Both the position numbers and the translations under genes were made by a program. Below the pieces are notes generated by a model. It was not told the DNA's origin. It saw only the letters and a list, made by a program, of their open reading frames with translations, and ran no database searches. A stretch of DNA of 50,573 nt from CAIWXH01 sp964555675 (GTDB taxonomy: Bacteria; Chloroflexota; Chloroflexia; Chloroflexales; Chloroflexaceae), in the NCBI GenBank assembly GCA_964555675.1, contig CAZKTU010000019.1, forward strand, positions 1-50,573, read 5' to 3'. The first letter of the stretch is position 1, and each line of letters begins with the position of its first letter. This document shows positions 24,984 to 34,687 of this stretch, piece by piece.

Positions 24984-25040
24984 CGCCGGACACAAGCCCA
25001 CTGATCGCATCAGTATGAACGTCCGGTGCGAGGAAGCACC

Positions 25041-27413
25041 ATGGTGGAGCACGACGCCTCGTTTGGCGCCTGGCTGACCGAGCGCCGCCAGCGCCTGCAC
25101 CTTCAGCGCACCGAGCTCGCGGCGCGGATCGGCTGCGCGGTGGTGACCTTGCGCAAGATCGAGGCGGACGAGCGCCGCCCCTCGCGCCAGGTCGCCGAGC
25201 TCCTCGCCGAGCATCTGGGCCTCCCGGCAGACCAGCGCGACCTGTTCGTCCGGGTCGCCCGCGGCGAGCTGCGGGTGGAACTCCTCGACGAGGCCCGACC
25301 GCAGCCGGGAGCGCCGCCGACGTTGCCGCGTCCGATGACGGCCCTGGCCGGGCGCGATGGCGAGGTGGAGGCCGCGAGCGAGCTGCTCTTGCGGCCCGCC
25401 GTGCGCTTGCTCACCCTGCTCGGGCCGCCGGGGGTCGGCAAGTCGCGCCTGGCCCTCGAGGTTGCGGCCGAATGTGTCAGCGGCTTCGCCGACGGGGTGG
25501 TCTATGTGGATTTTACCGCCCTCGGCGGCGCCGAGCTGGTGTTGCCCACCGTGGCCCGGGCGCTCGGGGTCGCGACGACCGACCGGCAGACCCTCGGCGC
25601 GCACCTGGGGCGCTACCTCCAGGGGCGGCAGCTCCTGCTCGTCCTCGACAATGTCGAGCATGTGCTGCAGGCGGCGCCGCAGCTCGGCCAGCTCCTGGCC
25701 GTCGCCCCCCGGCTGAAGCTGCTGATCACCAGCCGGGTCGCCCTGGAGCTGACGGGCGAGCATCGCTTCACCGTGCTGCCGCTGCTTGTGCCGCCACCGA
25801 TTGACGCGCGGAGCCGAACCCTCTCGGCCCGCGAGACGCAGGCCCGCTACCCGGCGGTGGCGCTGTTCGTCCAGCGGGCCCAGGCCGTCAGCCCCGGCTT
25901 CGTGCTCGCCGATGCGACCGCCTCGGCCGTGGGCGAGATCTGCCGTCGGCTCGATGGGCTGCCGCTGGCGATCGAGCTGGCCGCGGCGCGGGTCGGGCTG
26001 TTCAGCCCGGCCGAGCTGCTGGTGCAACTGGAGGACCGCTTTACCCTGCTCACCAGTCGGGCCAGGGATCTGCCCGAGCGTCACCTGTCGCTGCGCCAGG
26101 CCCTCGGCTGGAGCTACGGCCTGCTCGCTCCCGCCGAGCAGCGGCTGCTGCGCCGGCTCAGCGTCTTCGTCGGCGCCTGTTCGCTCGAGGCCGCGGCGAC
26201 CGTCTGCGGCGAGGGGCCGGGCGACCAGCAGGTCTTCGAGGGGATCTCGGCCTTGATGACCAGCAGCCTGCTCCAGCGCCGCGAGGGCGAGGACGGGCGG
26301 ACGCGCTTCGGCATGCTGGAGACGGTCTATGCCTTCGCCCGCGAGCAGTTGGCGGCAAGCGACGAGGTCGCGCTGATGCAGCAGCGCCACGCCAGCTACT
26401 ACCTGGGCCTGGCCGAGGCTGCGGGCCGGGCCTGGGATCGGCCCGAGGAGTGGCAGCTGATGCGCCGACTGGTGGCGGTGCGCGACAACCTGCGGGCGGC
26501 GCTGCGCTGGGCGATCGACCGCGGGGACGCCGAGCTGGCCTTGCGGCTCAATAGCGGGCTGTTCACCTTCTGGACGACCTGCTCGGATCTGAGCGAAGCC
26601 CACGACGCGGTTGTGGCCGCGCTCGCGCTGCCGCTGCCGGCCGAGAAGCCGGACCTGGCGGCGGTCGCGGCGCACGTTCACTGTCTGGCGGGCTACCTCG
26701 CCGCCGAGCTTGGCGAGTTCCAGCAGGCGACGGCGCGCATCGAGCGCGGCCTGGCGCGCTATCGTGAACTGGGCGACGAGCGCATGGTGCTATGGGCGAT
26801 CCGCAGCCTGGCCTTTGTCGCGATGCTCACGGGTGATATTGTGGCGGCCGAGCGTGGCTACACCGAGAGTCTGCAGCGCTGCGCGGCCAATGGCGATGCC
26901 TGGGGGCTGGCCTGGTCGCGTTACACATTGGCCTTCCTGCGGCTGGCCCAGGGCGATCTGGCCAGAGCTCGCCCGGCCCTTGAAGATGCGCTGATCGAGC
27001 TGCGCCGTCAGCAGATGACCTTCGGGGTCTTCCGCACGTTGCTCGCCCTGGGGTACACACGCTTCGAGCAGGGCGACGTCGCCGGGGCCGAGGCGCTGTT
27101 CCGCGAGGGGCTGGCGATGAGCCGCGCGATGCCGATGCAGGCCTATATCACGATCGGGCTGGAGGGGATGGGCCTGGTGGCCGCGGCACAGGGGCTGCCC
27201 GCCGAGGCAGCCCGCCTGTGGGGCGCGACCGAGGCCCTGCGCGAGGCGACGGGCGAACGACGCTGGCCGGTCTTCCAGGCGGCCTACGAGCGCATGGTGG
27301 CGGCCTGTCGATTGGAGCTGTCCGCGGGCGAGTGGCAGGCAGCCTGGACGGCGGGCCGCGAGTTGAGCGCTGCCGCGGCCGTCGCCGCGATGATGGAGGC
27401 CGTGCAGTCCTGA
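25041..27413 (+). CDS. XRE helix-turn-helix / NB-ARC ATPase / TPR regulator
   Basis: A 790-residue STAND-type regulator. Residues about 5-75 form an XRE-like HTH (TELAARIGCAVVTLRKIEADERRPS). Residues about 95-420 form an NB-ARC ATPase with Walker A GPPGVGKS, Walker B LLLVLDNVEHV and the GLPLAIELAAAR motif. The rest is TPR-like helices. ATG 25041 is chosen for its AGGAAG site; the frame opens 15 bases earlier. Such proteins switch on nucleotide and ligand binding and act as activators. It is divergent from the glucuronide operon and shares its promoter region with the conserved dyad, so it may control it. Similar genes are numerous in Chloroflexota and Actinobacteria and often lie beside unrelated genes. 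Confidence 0.85.
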   Translation: MVEHDASFGAWLTERRQRLHLQRTELAARIGCAVVTLRKIEADERRPSRQVAELLAEHLGLPADQRDLFVRVARGELRVELLDEARPQPGAPPTLPRPMTALAGRDGEVEAASELLLRPAVRLLTLLGPPGVGKSRLALEVAAECVSGFADGVVYVDFTALGGAELVLPTVARALGVATTDRQTLGAHLGRYLQGRQLLLVLDNVEHVLQAAPQLGQLLAVAPRLKLLITSRVALELTGEHRFTVLPLLVPPPIDARSRTLSARETQARYPAVALFVQRAQAVSPGFVLADATASAVGEICRRLDGLPLAIELAAARVGLFSPAELLVQLEDRFTLLTSRARDLPERHLSLRQALGWSYGLLAPAEQRLLRRLSVFVGACSLEAAATVCGEGPGDQQVFEGISALMTSSLLQRREGEDGRTRFGMLETVYAFAREQLAASDEVALMQQRHASYYLGLAEAAGRAWDRPEEWQLMRRLVAVRDNLRAALRWAIDRGDAELALRLNSGLFTFWTTCSDLSEAHDAVVAALALPLPAEKPDLAAVAAHVHCLAGYLAAELGEFQQATARIERGLARYRELGDERMVLWAIRSLAFVAMLTGDIVAAERGYTESLQRCAANGDAWGLAWSRYTLAFLRLAQGDLARARPALEDALIELRRQQMTFGVFRTLLALGYTRFEQGDVAGAEALFREGLAMSRAMPMQAYITIGLEGMGLVAAAQGLPAEAARLWGATEALREATGERRWPVFQAAYERMVAACRLELSAGEWQAAWTAGRELSAAAAVAAMMEAVQS

Positions 27414-27429
27414 AGCCGTGTGACGGGTC

Positions 27430-27448
27430 GCGGGGCCTGAGGCCCCGC
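27430..27448. terminator. Bidirectional terminator-like hairpin
   Basis: GCGGGGCC-TGA-GGCCCCGC, a perfect 8-bp GC stem with a 3-base loop, 17 bases after the regulator stop and between two convergent genes. No T run follows. Confidence 0.5.
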
Positions 27449-27540
27449 ACCCCCCGGCCGCAAATGCCAAGCGCATCCTCGCAGCGTACAGCGGCGACGA
27501 GCGTACCTCGGTTACGAACCGTGTGTGCCTCCCTGCTCGG

Positions 27541-28935
27541 TCAGTCGATCCGCACGGGCGCAGGCGGGAACCACGTGCCGTCTACGATCGGCGTGGTGGG
27601 CTGGTAGGCGCGCAGCCCGAGGACGAAGACGCCGCGCGGGGCCGGCAGCCAGTTCGCCTCGGGCGCGGTTTCCGGCCGCTCAGCCTGGATGAAGATCGTC
27701 AGGCTCCCGTCCTCGCCGTAGCTCAGGCCGGGGCTGTCGGGGCGCACGGCGTAGCGGTTGGCGGGGTTGGCGACCAGCAGGTTGTCGGCGCCGTACATGG
27801 TCACCGACCAGAAGCCGTGCCGCCCCAGGGGCGGCAACTGCCCGGCCGGGAAGCTCAAGGTGTAGCGCTGGTCGCCGTGGAGGACCCGATCCTCGCCGTC
27901 GCGGAAGCCGAAGAAGTAGATCGCCTCGTCGGCGGTGAACGAGCCGATCTGGGTCAGCTGGAACGCCGCGCGGCTCAGGATGAACGGTCCCGCGCGGCCG
28001 ATGGCGGGGTCGGGCACGCGCCAGCCGTTGCGGAACGGCCCCTCCGAGATGCGGGCGTTGATCAGGGCCTGGGCGTCGGCGGCGCCGGCCACGATCGCGG
28101 CGCGCAGGGCGGGCTCCTCGGGCAGCGGCGAGCCCGGGCCCACGCCCACCGTCCGGAACAGATCCATCAGGCCGCGCTCCGCTGCGGGCGGCGGGTTGAC
28201 CGCCCGGTAGAAGTTCACGTACGCGAAATACTGTAGCGGGTCGCGGGTCGCGCGCATCGCCGGGATCGCGTACGGCTGCAGGTCGGCCTCGGGCAGTGGG
28301 CCCGGCTCGGCCTGGCCATACTGGGCCAGCGGCGTCAGCGTGATCGCGTCCTGCAGCCGGTGCAGCGTCTCGTACTCCGCCTCGTTGTGGATAAAAATGC
28401 GCTGGTAGAGCACGATATTGGGCGTCGGCGCCTCGATCACCGCGCGTACCGCGGCGGGGATATCGCCCGCCCAGCCGGGCGGCACGAGCAGGTAGTCGCC
28501 GCCGTCATTGTCGAAGGTGCGCGGGCTGACCGTGGCGAAGTTGTTGAAGTAGGCGTCGATCAGGGCCACCGAGTAGTAGCGCTCGGGGATGGGCGGCACG
28601 CGCAGCACGAACGGCCCCTGCTGGTCGAGGATCAGGTAGGCCGCGCCATAGAGCGTGTCGACGTTGGGCATGCGCGTGTTGGTGTTGGGGTCCGAGAGCT
28701 TGCGCACCAGCATCCAGGTGCCCAGCGGGAAGCTGTTCGGCGCGAGCATGCGGTTGGCCTGGATCAGCTCGGTGAGCTGGCGCATGTGCAGGAAGGCCGG
28801 CAGCCCGTGGAGGTAGGACTGCATCGCCAGGGCGCGGGTGTGCGCCGCCCGGGCCGCCAGGATCTCGCCGTCCGCCAGGTCCATCCGGAAGTCCTCGACC
28901 ATCGGCTCCTGGGGAGGCACGCTGTCGGTCGCCAT
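27541..28935 (-). CDS. DUF1254/DUF1214 domain protein
   Basis: A 464-residue protein with the DUF1254 domain in the first half (PNVDTLYGAAYLILDQQGPFVLRVP, RYYSVALIDAYFNNFATV) and the DUF1214 domain at the end (GFWSVTMYGADNLLVANPANRYAVR). No signal peptide is visible from the chosen start. ATG 28935 has an AAAGGAG site 6 bases upstream; the longer frame to 29169 lacks one. The biochemical role of this family is not established as far as I know. It stands alone, convergent to the XRE regulator. Confidence 0.85.
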   Translation of the reverse strand: MATDSVPPQEPMVEDFRMDLADGEILAARAAHTRALAMQSYLHGLPAFLHMRQLTELIQANRMLAPNSFPLGTWMLVRKLSDPNTNTRMPNVDTLYGAAYLILDQQGPFVLRVPPIPERYYSVALIDAYFNNFATVSPRTFDNDGGDYLLVPPGWAGDIPAAVRAVIEAPTPNIVLYQRIFIHNEAEYETLHRLQDAITLTPLAQYGQAEPGPLPEADLQPYAIPAMRATRDPLQYFAYVNFYRAVNPPPAAERGLMDLFRTVGVGPGSPLPEEPALRAAIVAGAADAQALINARISEGPFRNGWRVPDPAIGRAGPFILSRAAFQLTQIGSFTADEAIYFFGFRDGEDRVLHGDQRYTLSFPAGQLPPLGRHGFWSVTMYGADNLLVANPANRYAVRPDSPGLSYGEDGSLTIFIQAERPETAPEANWLPAPRGVFVLGLRAYQPTTPIVDGTWFPPAPVRID

Positions 28936-29284
28936 AGTCGCTCCTTTGTAGCTCTGAATTACCCTAGCCTCCGCAGGCCCTGTACCTCTACTGTAGCCAC
29001 TGGCGCCCGCGGGCGCATCGTCACAACTGGTAGATCGCATTTCCATTTGGGGAAGCCTGAGGAAGCCACGCCCTACGCAATTCCGGCAGGCCGACTGCAC
29101 TTTCTGGCGGCCATTCCTGCCACGAATGACGATGCCGGCGCGTGGGCCGGGTGCTACAGTCAGTTCCACGGATTGTCTCGCAACGAACGCAAGCCCATGG
29201 GCGACCGCGCCATAGCCAGTGCGGCCTTTCGCCTAGTGTACAACCTGCCGGTTGGCCTTGCAGGCAGATAGACCAGGAGCACCT
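28936..29284. other. Divergent intergenic region with short palindromes
   Basis: No gene is seen. It holds a perfect 14-bp palindrome GCGCCCGCGGGCGC (29003-29016), a TGCTACAGT (29152-29160) that could be an extended -10 for the MFS gene at 29285, and CAACCTGCCGGTTGGCCTTGC at 29241-29261, which resembles the first hairpin of the dispersed unit at 8180-8206. Confidence 0.45.
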
Positions 29285-30718
29285 ATGACGACCCAAGCAG
29301 CGCCCGCACCCGCAGAGGACGCCCAGGTCGAGCGTTTCGCGGTGCTCACCGCGGCCGCCGGCCTCTCGACTTGGGCGATCGACATGGCCGCCACCCAGGT
29401 TGGCCTGCCGAGCCAGCAGGCGGCCCTCGGCATCTCGGTGGTGGCCAGCCAGTGGATCCTCAACCTGACCCTGATGATCCTCGCCGGCCTCGTCACCGTC
29501 GGCGGCGCCCTGGGCGACCGCCTCGGCCGCCTGAGGATGTTCCGCCTCGGGCTCATCCTGGTGGCGGGCGGGGCCGCCGTGACTACGGCGGGCGGACTGC
29601 TCGGCCAGTACCTCGTGGTTCTGGTGGGCCGTGGCCTGCAGGGCGTGGGCGCCGCGCTCTTCCTGCCGGCCTCGACGGCCCTGCTGCTCGACGTCATCCC
29701 GCCCGCCGAGCGCGGCAAGGCCCAGGGCCGCATGATGATCCTCAGCATGCTGGTGACCGCCTTCGCCCCGACCCTGATCGGGGTCATCATCCAGGCGGTT
29801 TCCTGGCCCTTCGCCTACCTGCTGACGGTGCTGGCGGCGGGCGTGGCCTTCTTCCTCGCCAGCAAGGTGAAGTACACCCAGCGCCAGCCCGCGCAGACGC
29901 CCTTCGACTACACGGGCGGCGTGCTGGTTTTCCTCAGCGTGGCCCTGCTGACGATCGGGATCATGCAGGGCGGCGGGGGCAGCCTGCTCTCGCTGGCCGT
30001 GCTCGGGCCGGTCGGCGCGGGCCTGGCCCTCGGCGCCGCCCTCGTGCTGACCTCGCGCCGCAAGGACCACCCGCTGATCAACTTCAACGTCCTGGCCATC
30101 CGCACCGTCGCCGTGGCCGTCTTCCTCTCGCTGATGCGCTTCCTGCCCAGCGTGCTGATGGGCGCCTTCGTCGCCCGCTATGTGCAGGAGGTGCTGGGCC
30201 TCTCGGCTACGGTGACCGGCATGCTCATGATCGTGCCCGTGCTGGCCCAGGTGGTTGCCGCGCCGCTCGGGGGCAAAATGCTCGACCAGGCCGGGGCCCG
30301 CCGCCCCGTCCTGATCGGCATCGTCCTGCTGGTGCTCGGCCTCGCCTGCGCCGCCCTCGGCTTCAGCGGGAACAACCTGATCCTGCTGGTGATCGGCGCT
30401 ACTCTGGGCGGGGCGGGCTTCTCGTTCACGAACCCGGTGCAGATGGCGGCCCTGGGCGACACACCCCTCGAGCAGCGCGGCATGGTTGCGGGCCTCTTCC
30501 CCCTGGCGGGTAACTTCGGGACGGCCCTGTTCGTCGCCCTGCTCACCGCCGGCCTCGGCACCCTGATGGATAGTTTCCTGGCGTCGAACCCCGGCGCGAC
30601 CGCCGCCGCGGCCCAGGCCAGCGCCCTGGGCACCCTGGCCTGGATCGCCCTCGCCGTGACCGCCGCGACCCTCGCCGCCGCGCTGATGCTGCCGAAGGCC
30701 GCCGCCCAACCCGCCCAG
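29285..30718 (+). CDS. MFS drug:H+ antiporter-2 type exporter (3' end lost in gap)
   Basis: At least 478 residues with up to 14 hydrophobic segments, in the EmrB/QacA (DHA2) style. Motif A is present as GGALGDRLGRLRMF, and the family motif C region follows in the fifth segment. ATG 29285 follows CAGGAGCACCT. The coding frame runs into the N gap at 30719 right after AAAQPAQ, where such proteins usually end, so only a few residues are probably missing. It likely exports a small molecule; the substrate is unknown. Confidence 0.85.
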
Positions 30719-30818
30719 NNNNNNNNNNNNNNNNNNNNNNNNNNNNNNNNNNNNNNNNNNNNNNNNNNNNNNNNNNNNNNNNNNNNNNNNNNNNNNNNNN
30801 NNNNNNNNNNNNNNNNNN
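30719..30818. other. 100-N gap between two MFS genes
   Basis: The end of the first exporter gene and the start of the second are hidden. The flanks show no overlap. The frames on the two sides differ, so the frame read through the gap is not a real fusion. Confidence 0.85.
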
Positions 30819-32327
30819 CCACGGCGCTGGCGGGTGCTGCTCGCCGCCTGCCTGCTGACCCTGGCCGTCCTGACGGTGCCGTCGATGACGCTGGCGTGGG
30901 AGCCTGAGGCCCCGCTCTTGTTCGGGGCCAACGACCTCGTCTTCCGGCTGGCCAGCACCGTGCCCGCGCTGCTGTTCGCGGCCGTGGCCCTGGCCGGCGG
31001 CGTGCTCGCCGACCTGACGGGCCGGCGGCGCGTGCTGCTGGCGGGCGTGGCGCTCTTCCTGGCGGGCGGCCTGCTGGCGATCGTCGCCCGCGCCCCGCTC
31101 GGGGTGATCGTCGGGCGTCTGACTATGGCCGTCGGCGGCGGGCTGTGCGCCCCCCTGGCCATGGCCCTCGTCCGGGTCAGCTTCCCGCCCGAGGAGCGCG
31201 CCCGGGCCCTGGGTATCTTTACGGCCGTGCAGGGCGTCGCGCTGGTGGGCGGCCCGATCATCGCCGGGCAGGTCAACGCCGCCTGGGACTGGCGCGTGGC
31301 CCACCTGCTGTCGCTCGCCGCCGGTCTGCTGGGCGGTCTCGTGGCCTGGCGGACGGTGCAGGATCGGCCGGGCCGCGTGTCCCACGCGCGGGAGGATCTG
31401 GTCGAGATCGGGAGTTGGTGGCTCATCCTGCTGGCGGCGATCTTCGCGGCGGGCCTGCTGCACATCAGGGGCTATGGCGGCAGCTACCTCGTTGTGGCCG
31501 TGGCCGTGGCCACCCTCGGCGTCGCCGGGCTCGTCTGGCACTGGCGGCGCGATGGCCACGGGAGCAGGCGGGCCCGCGTCGTGGTCATCGCCACGACGGT
31601 GCTCTCGGGGGTCTCGCTCTTCGCCGCATTCATCGCGGCGTTCCTGCAGCTCAACAACTTCTTCGGGCAGGCCCAGCAAGCCTCGTCGGGCGCGCGCCTG
31701 CTCCAGCTGCTGCCTTTGGCCCCGGCGATCCTGCTGGGCGGCATGGTGCTCTCGCGGCGGCTCGGCCGGCTCGGCCCGCGCGGGCTGAGCACCCTGGCCT
31801 TCGCGCTGATGGCGACGGGCGCGGCCGGGCTCTCGCTGGCCGGGCCGGACACCGCTTACCTGTGGATGCTGCCGCCGCTCCTGCTGCTCGGCGTCGGCTT
31901 CAGCCTGGGGCTGCTGCGCATGAACGCGCTGGTGCTCGGCCTGCTGCCGGCCACGCTTGCGGGCTCGGCGGCGGCGATGGCGGCCACCCTGGGCCGGGTC
32001 GGGGCCAGCCTCGGCCAGGTGCTCGGCGGCGAGGCCCTGCTGCGGGTCAGCAGCGCCGAGCTTGTCGCGCGGCTTCGGGCCGAGGGGCTGGGCGACGCCC
32101 AGATCGCGGCGGCGTCAGAGGCCCTGGCGCACGTGGTGGCGCGGGGCTCTATCGGGGCGTCAGCAGCGCTGCCCCAGGCGATCAGCGCTCTGCTGAGCAG
32201 CTACGTGGAGGCTTATACGACTGGTTTCGCGGCGGTGATGCGCGCCGTCGCCCTCGCCTGCGTGCTCACGGCGGCCCTGGTATGGGTCGGGCTGCGGCCG
32301 AGCGCCATAGGCGGTGAGGAGCGATAA
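30819..32327 (+). CDS. MFS exporter, DHA2-like (5' end lost in gap)
   Basis: 502 residues are visible, starting in the first membrane segment (PRRWRVLLAACLLTLAVLTV); the true start lies in the gap, and the GTG at 30834 is internal. About 14 hydrophobic segments, motif A as GGVLADLTGRRRVLL. Its sequence differs from the exporter before it, so it is not a simple tandem copy. It is followed after 11 bases by the YIP1-like gene, suggesting one transcript with the next two genes. Confidence 0.8.
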   Translation, partial: PRRWRVLLAACLLTLAVLTVPSMTLAWEPEAPLLFGANDLVFRLASTVPALLFAAVALAGGVLADLTGRRRVLLAGVALFLAGGLLAIVARAPLGVIVGRLTMAVGGGLCAPLAMALVRVSFPPEERARALGIFTAVQGVALVGGPIIAGQVNAAWDWRVAHLLSLAAGLLGGLVAWRTVQDRPGRVSHAREDLVEIGSWWLILLAAIFAAGLLHIRGYGGSYLVVAVAVATLGVAGLVWHWRRDGHGSRRARVVVIATTVLSGVSLFAAFIAAFLQLNNFFGQAQQASSGARLLQLLPLAPAILLGGMVLSRRLGRLGPRGLSTLAFALMATGAAGLSLAGPDTAYLWMLPPLLLLGVGFSLGLLRMNALVLGLLPATLAGSAAAMAATLGRVGASLGQVLGGEALLRVSSAELVARLRAEGLGDAQIAAASEALAHVVARGSIGASAALPQAISALLSSYVEAYTTGFAAVMRAVALACVLTAALVWVGLRPSAIGGEER

Positions 32328-32338
32328 AGGGAGCCACT

Positions 32339-33025
32339 ATGCTCGAGTTCTTCCAGGGAGTCGGCGACTACCTCTACTACCTGTGGCGTGTGATCACCCA
32401 GGCCATGCTGCTCAACGCGACGACCTTCGCCAACGTCGAGCAGCTGCCGCGCTCGGGCTTGCTCACCCTGGGCATCGCGCTCATCGGCGGGGCCTCGCAG
32501 CTGATCGGCCAGAGTGTCATCCTCTTCGTCAACCGGGTCAAGCCGGGGCGCTTCGCGGTCAGCCTGCTGCTGGGCGGGCTCGTCTATTTCATCGGCATCC
32601 TGGTCTGGGGGACGACGATCTGGCTGAGCAGCCGCGTCCTCTTCCGCGTCGACGATAGCTACGCAACCGTGCTGCGCATGGTCACCCTTGGCGCGGCGCC
32701 CTTCGTCTTCGGCTTCCTGGTGCTGATCCCCTACGCCGGGGTCTTCATCGGGCGGGTGCTGTGGGTCTGGAGCCTGCTGATCGTGGTGGCCGCCGTCAAC
32801 TTCACCTACGGCTTCGCCTTCTGGCAGGGCGCCGTGGTCGTCGGCGCCGGCTGGCTGCTGATGCTGCTGCTCAATAACACGATTGGCCGGCCCGTGGTCG
32901 CCCTCCGCAACAGTCTGTTCACGCGGGCGGCCGGCACGCAGCTCGACGCGACGACCCGCGACATTCTCGCGACGTTCGCGGGCGAGACCGAGGATGAGCG
33001 CAACGCGAGGGAGGCCAAACAATGA
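32339..33025 (+). CDS. YIP1-like integral membrane protein
   Basis: 228 residues, with about five hydrophobic segments after an N-terminal amphipathic stretch, as in the bacterial YIP1 family. ATG 32339 follows AAAGGGAGCC. The C-terminal ~40 residues are soluble and charged. The role of bacterial YIP1 proteins is unclear. It overlaps the next gene by 4 bases (ATGA), so the two are coupled and may act together in the membrane. Confidence 0.6.
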   Translation: MLEFFQGVGDYLYYLWRVITQAMLLNATTFANVEQLPRSGLLTLGIALIGGASQLIGQSVILFVNRVKPGRFAVSLLLGGLVYFIGILVWGTTIWLSSRVLFRVDDSYATVLRMVTLGAAPFVFGFLVLIPYAGVFIGRVLWVWSLLIVVAAVNFTYGFAFWQGAVVVGAGWLLMLLLNNTIGRPVVALRNSLFTRAAGTQLDATTRDILATFAGETEDERNAREAKQ

Positions 33026-33999
33026 TCTCCATGCTCCTCTTCGGGGCGGTGGCCCTGCTGCTGGTCTCGGCCGCAATGGCCCCGATCTCGGCCCTGGGCT
33101 GGTGGGCCGGCTGGTTCGGCGAGGAGCCGGCGTTGCAGCGAGCCGGCACGCCGTCGCAGGGGGTCGCCGAGGCCGGCGTCCGCTCGGCGCCCCACTACAT
33201 CGTATACCTCTCGGGCATCGGCGCCATCACCGCCGACTCGGTGCCCGATGAGGAGATCACCTGGCTGGCCGAGTTCGAGCGGCGCATCGGCGGCAGCCTC
33301 CTCGTGCGCGATGTGTTCCCCTACAACGTGGTCGGCGCCGGGCTGACCAACGAGCGCTTCTTCAATCGGATGTGGCGCTGGATCGAGCAGCTGCGCCTGA
33401 AGAACCCCGCCGCGGTGCTGGCCAACCTGGTGAATCTGCGCAATGTGCTGCAGGTGGCCGTCTCGGCCGACCCGCGCTACGGCCCAATCTACAACCTGGG
33501 CGTGGCCGACGCGATCATCGAGTCGCTCGAGCGCCACGGCTACAGGCCAGGGAGCCGCACGCCCGTCACCTTGATCGGCTGGAGCGGCGGCGGCCAGATC
33601 GCCCTCGGCGCCGCGGCCTTCCTGAAGGGCCGGCTCAAGGCGCCCATCCGCGTGGTCTCGATCGGCGGGGTCATGTCGGACGACCCGGGGCTGATCAGCG
33701 TCACCCACCTGTATCACTTCTACGGCGCCAACGATCCCATCCAGGCCCTCGGCGGGAAGCTGTACGCGGGGCGCTGGCCGGTCTTCAAGCAGTCCCTCTG
33801 GAACCGGGCCCTGGCCCAGGGCAAGATCACCTTCACCGAGCTTGGGCCGTTCAGCCATAACGGCGCGGACAACTACTTCAGCTGGACGGCGCAGACGCCG
33901 GCGGGGAAGAGCTACGCCGAGACGACGATGGACGCCATTGTCGCTGTCCTCGGGGCCGACGGGCTCGTGCCGTCGCCCCTGCCGCGTCCGGCGCCCTGA
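33022..33999 (+). CDS. Membrane-anchored alpha/beta hydrolase-like protein
   Basis: 325 residues. A hydrophobic N-terminal segment (about 3-28) works as a signal anchor. The nucleophile elbow GWSGGGQ carries Ser188; an Asp in YGANDP and a His in GPFSHNG are placed to complete the triad. It belongs to a hydrolase group I recognise only in general terms; esterase or lipase-like activity is possible but unproven. The tight link to a YIP1-like protein and two exporters suggests a role at the membrane or cell surface. Confidence 0.6.
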   Translation: MISMLLFGAVALLLVSAAMAPISALGWWAGWFGEEPALQRAGTPSQGVAEAGVRSAPHYIVYLSGIGAITADSVPDEEITWLAEFERRIGGSLLVRDVFPYNVVGAGLTNERFFNRMWRWIEQLRLKNPAAVLANLVNLRNVLQVAVSADPRYGPIYNLGVADAIIESLERHGYRPGSRTPVTLIGWSGGGQIALGAAAFLKGRLKAPIRVVSIGGVMSDDPGLISVTHLYHFYGANDPIQALGGKLYAGRWPVFKQSLWNRALAQGKITFTELGPFSHNGADNYFSWTAQTPAGKSYAETTMDAIVAVLGADGLVPSPLPRPAP

Positions 34000-34030
34000 G
34001 TGGTGGCGAGCGGGAGCCCGGTTTCCCCGG

Positions 34031-34687
34031 CTACTTGTGGGGCGCGATCAGCCCGTGCTCGCGGGCGTAGAGCGCCGCCTGGGTGCGGTTCTCCAGCTGA
34101 AGCTTGTCGAGGATGTTGCGCACATGGGTGGTGATCGTGCGCACCGACACGCCCAGGGCCGCGGCAAGTTCGCGGTTCGAGGAGCCGTGGGATAACAGCT
34201 GGAGCACCCGCAGCTCGCTCTCGGTCAGGGTCTCGCTTGCCGCGCTGGCGCGGGGGGCGGCCTTGTACGCTTGCATCAGCACCCGCGCCGCCGCCGGGTG
34301 GAGCGCCCCGTCGCCACGGCTGACGGCGCGGATCGCGCTCAACAGCTCGTCGTGGTGCGAGTCTTTGTTGAGGAAGCCCATCGCGCCCGCGGCGATCGCC
34401 TCGATCACCTGGGCGTCGTCGGTGAAGCTGGTGAGAATGATGCAGCGCGCCTCCGGCAGGGCCTTGTGGATCTGTCGCATCGCCTCCAGGCCGTCCTGCT
34501 TCGGCATCTTCAGGTCCATCAGCACCACGTCGGGACGGTTCGCGAGGGCCAGGGCGACCGCCTGGACGCCGTCGCAGGCCTGACCTACCAGCTCCATATC
34601 GGGCTGTGTGCCGATCACCACCTCGAGCCCCTGGCGCACCAGCGGGTGGTCATCGGCGATCAGCACGCGAATGATCGGCTTATCCAT
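34031..34687 (-). CDS. NarL/FixJ-type response regulator
   Basis: 218 residues: receiver domain 1-125 with acidic pocket DD (11-12), phospho-acceptor Asp58 in VVLMDLKMPKQDG and Lys in NKDS; then a LuxR-type HTH (about 150-215, LTESELRVLQLLSHGSSNREL). It overlaps the kinase gene by 8 bases and is its obvious partner. Targets are not visible; the convergent exporter-hydrolase operon is the nearest candidate. Confidence 0.93.
   Translation of the reverse strand: MDKPIIRVLIADDHPLVRQGLEVVIGTQPDMELVGQACDGVQAVALALANRPDVVLMDLKMPKQDGLEAMRQIHKALPEARCIILTSFTDDAQVIEAIAAGAMGFLNKDSHHDELLSAIRAVSRGDGALHPAAARVLMQAYKAAPRASAASETLTESELRVLQLLSHGSSNRELAAALGVSVRTITTHVRNILDKLQLENRTQAALYAREHGLIAPHK

Noticed and set aside
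29003..29016. 14-bp palindrome GCGCCCGCGGGCGC as operator
   Set aside because: Such GC palindromes arise easily by chance in this base composition and no second copy was seen.
29252..30907. Single MFS frame reading through the gap at 30719
   Set aside because: The part after the gap is out of frame with the second exporter and reads as GC-rich nonsense; two separate MFS genes fit better.
29021..31465. Long minus-strand open frame across the two exporter genes
   Set aside because: Shadow of high-GC coding sequence; it crosses an N gap and is rich in His, Gln and Arg runs with no known domain.
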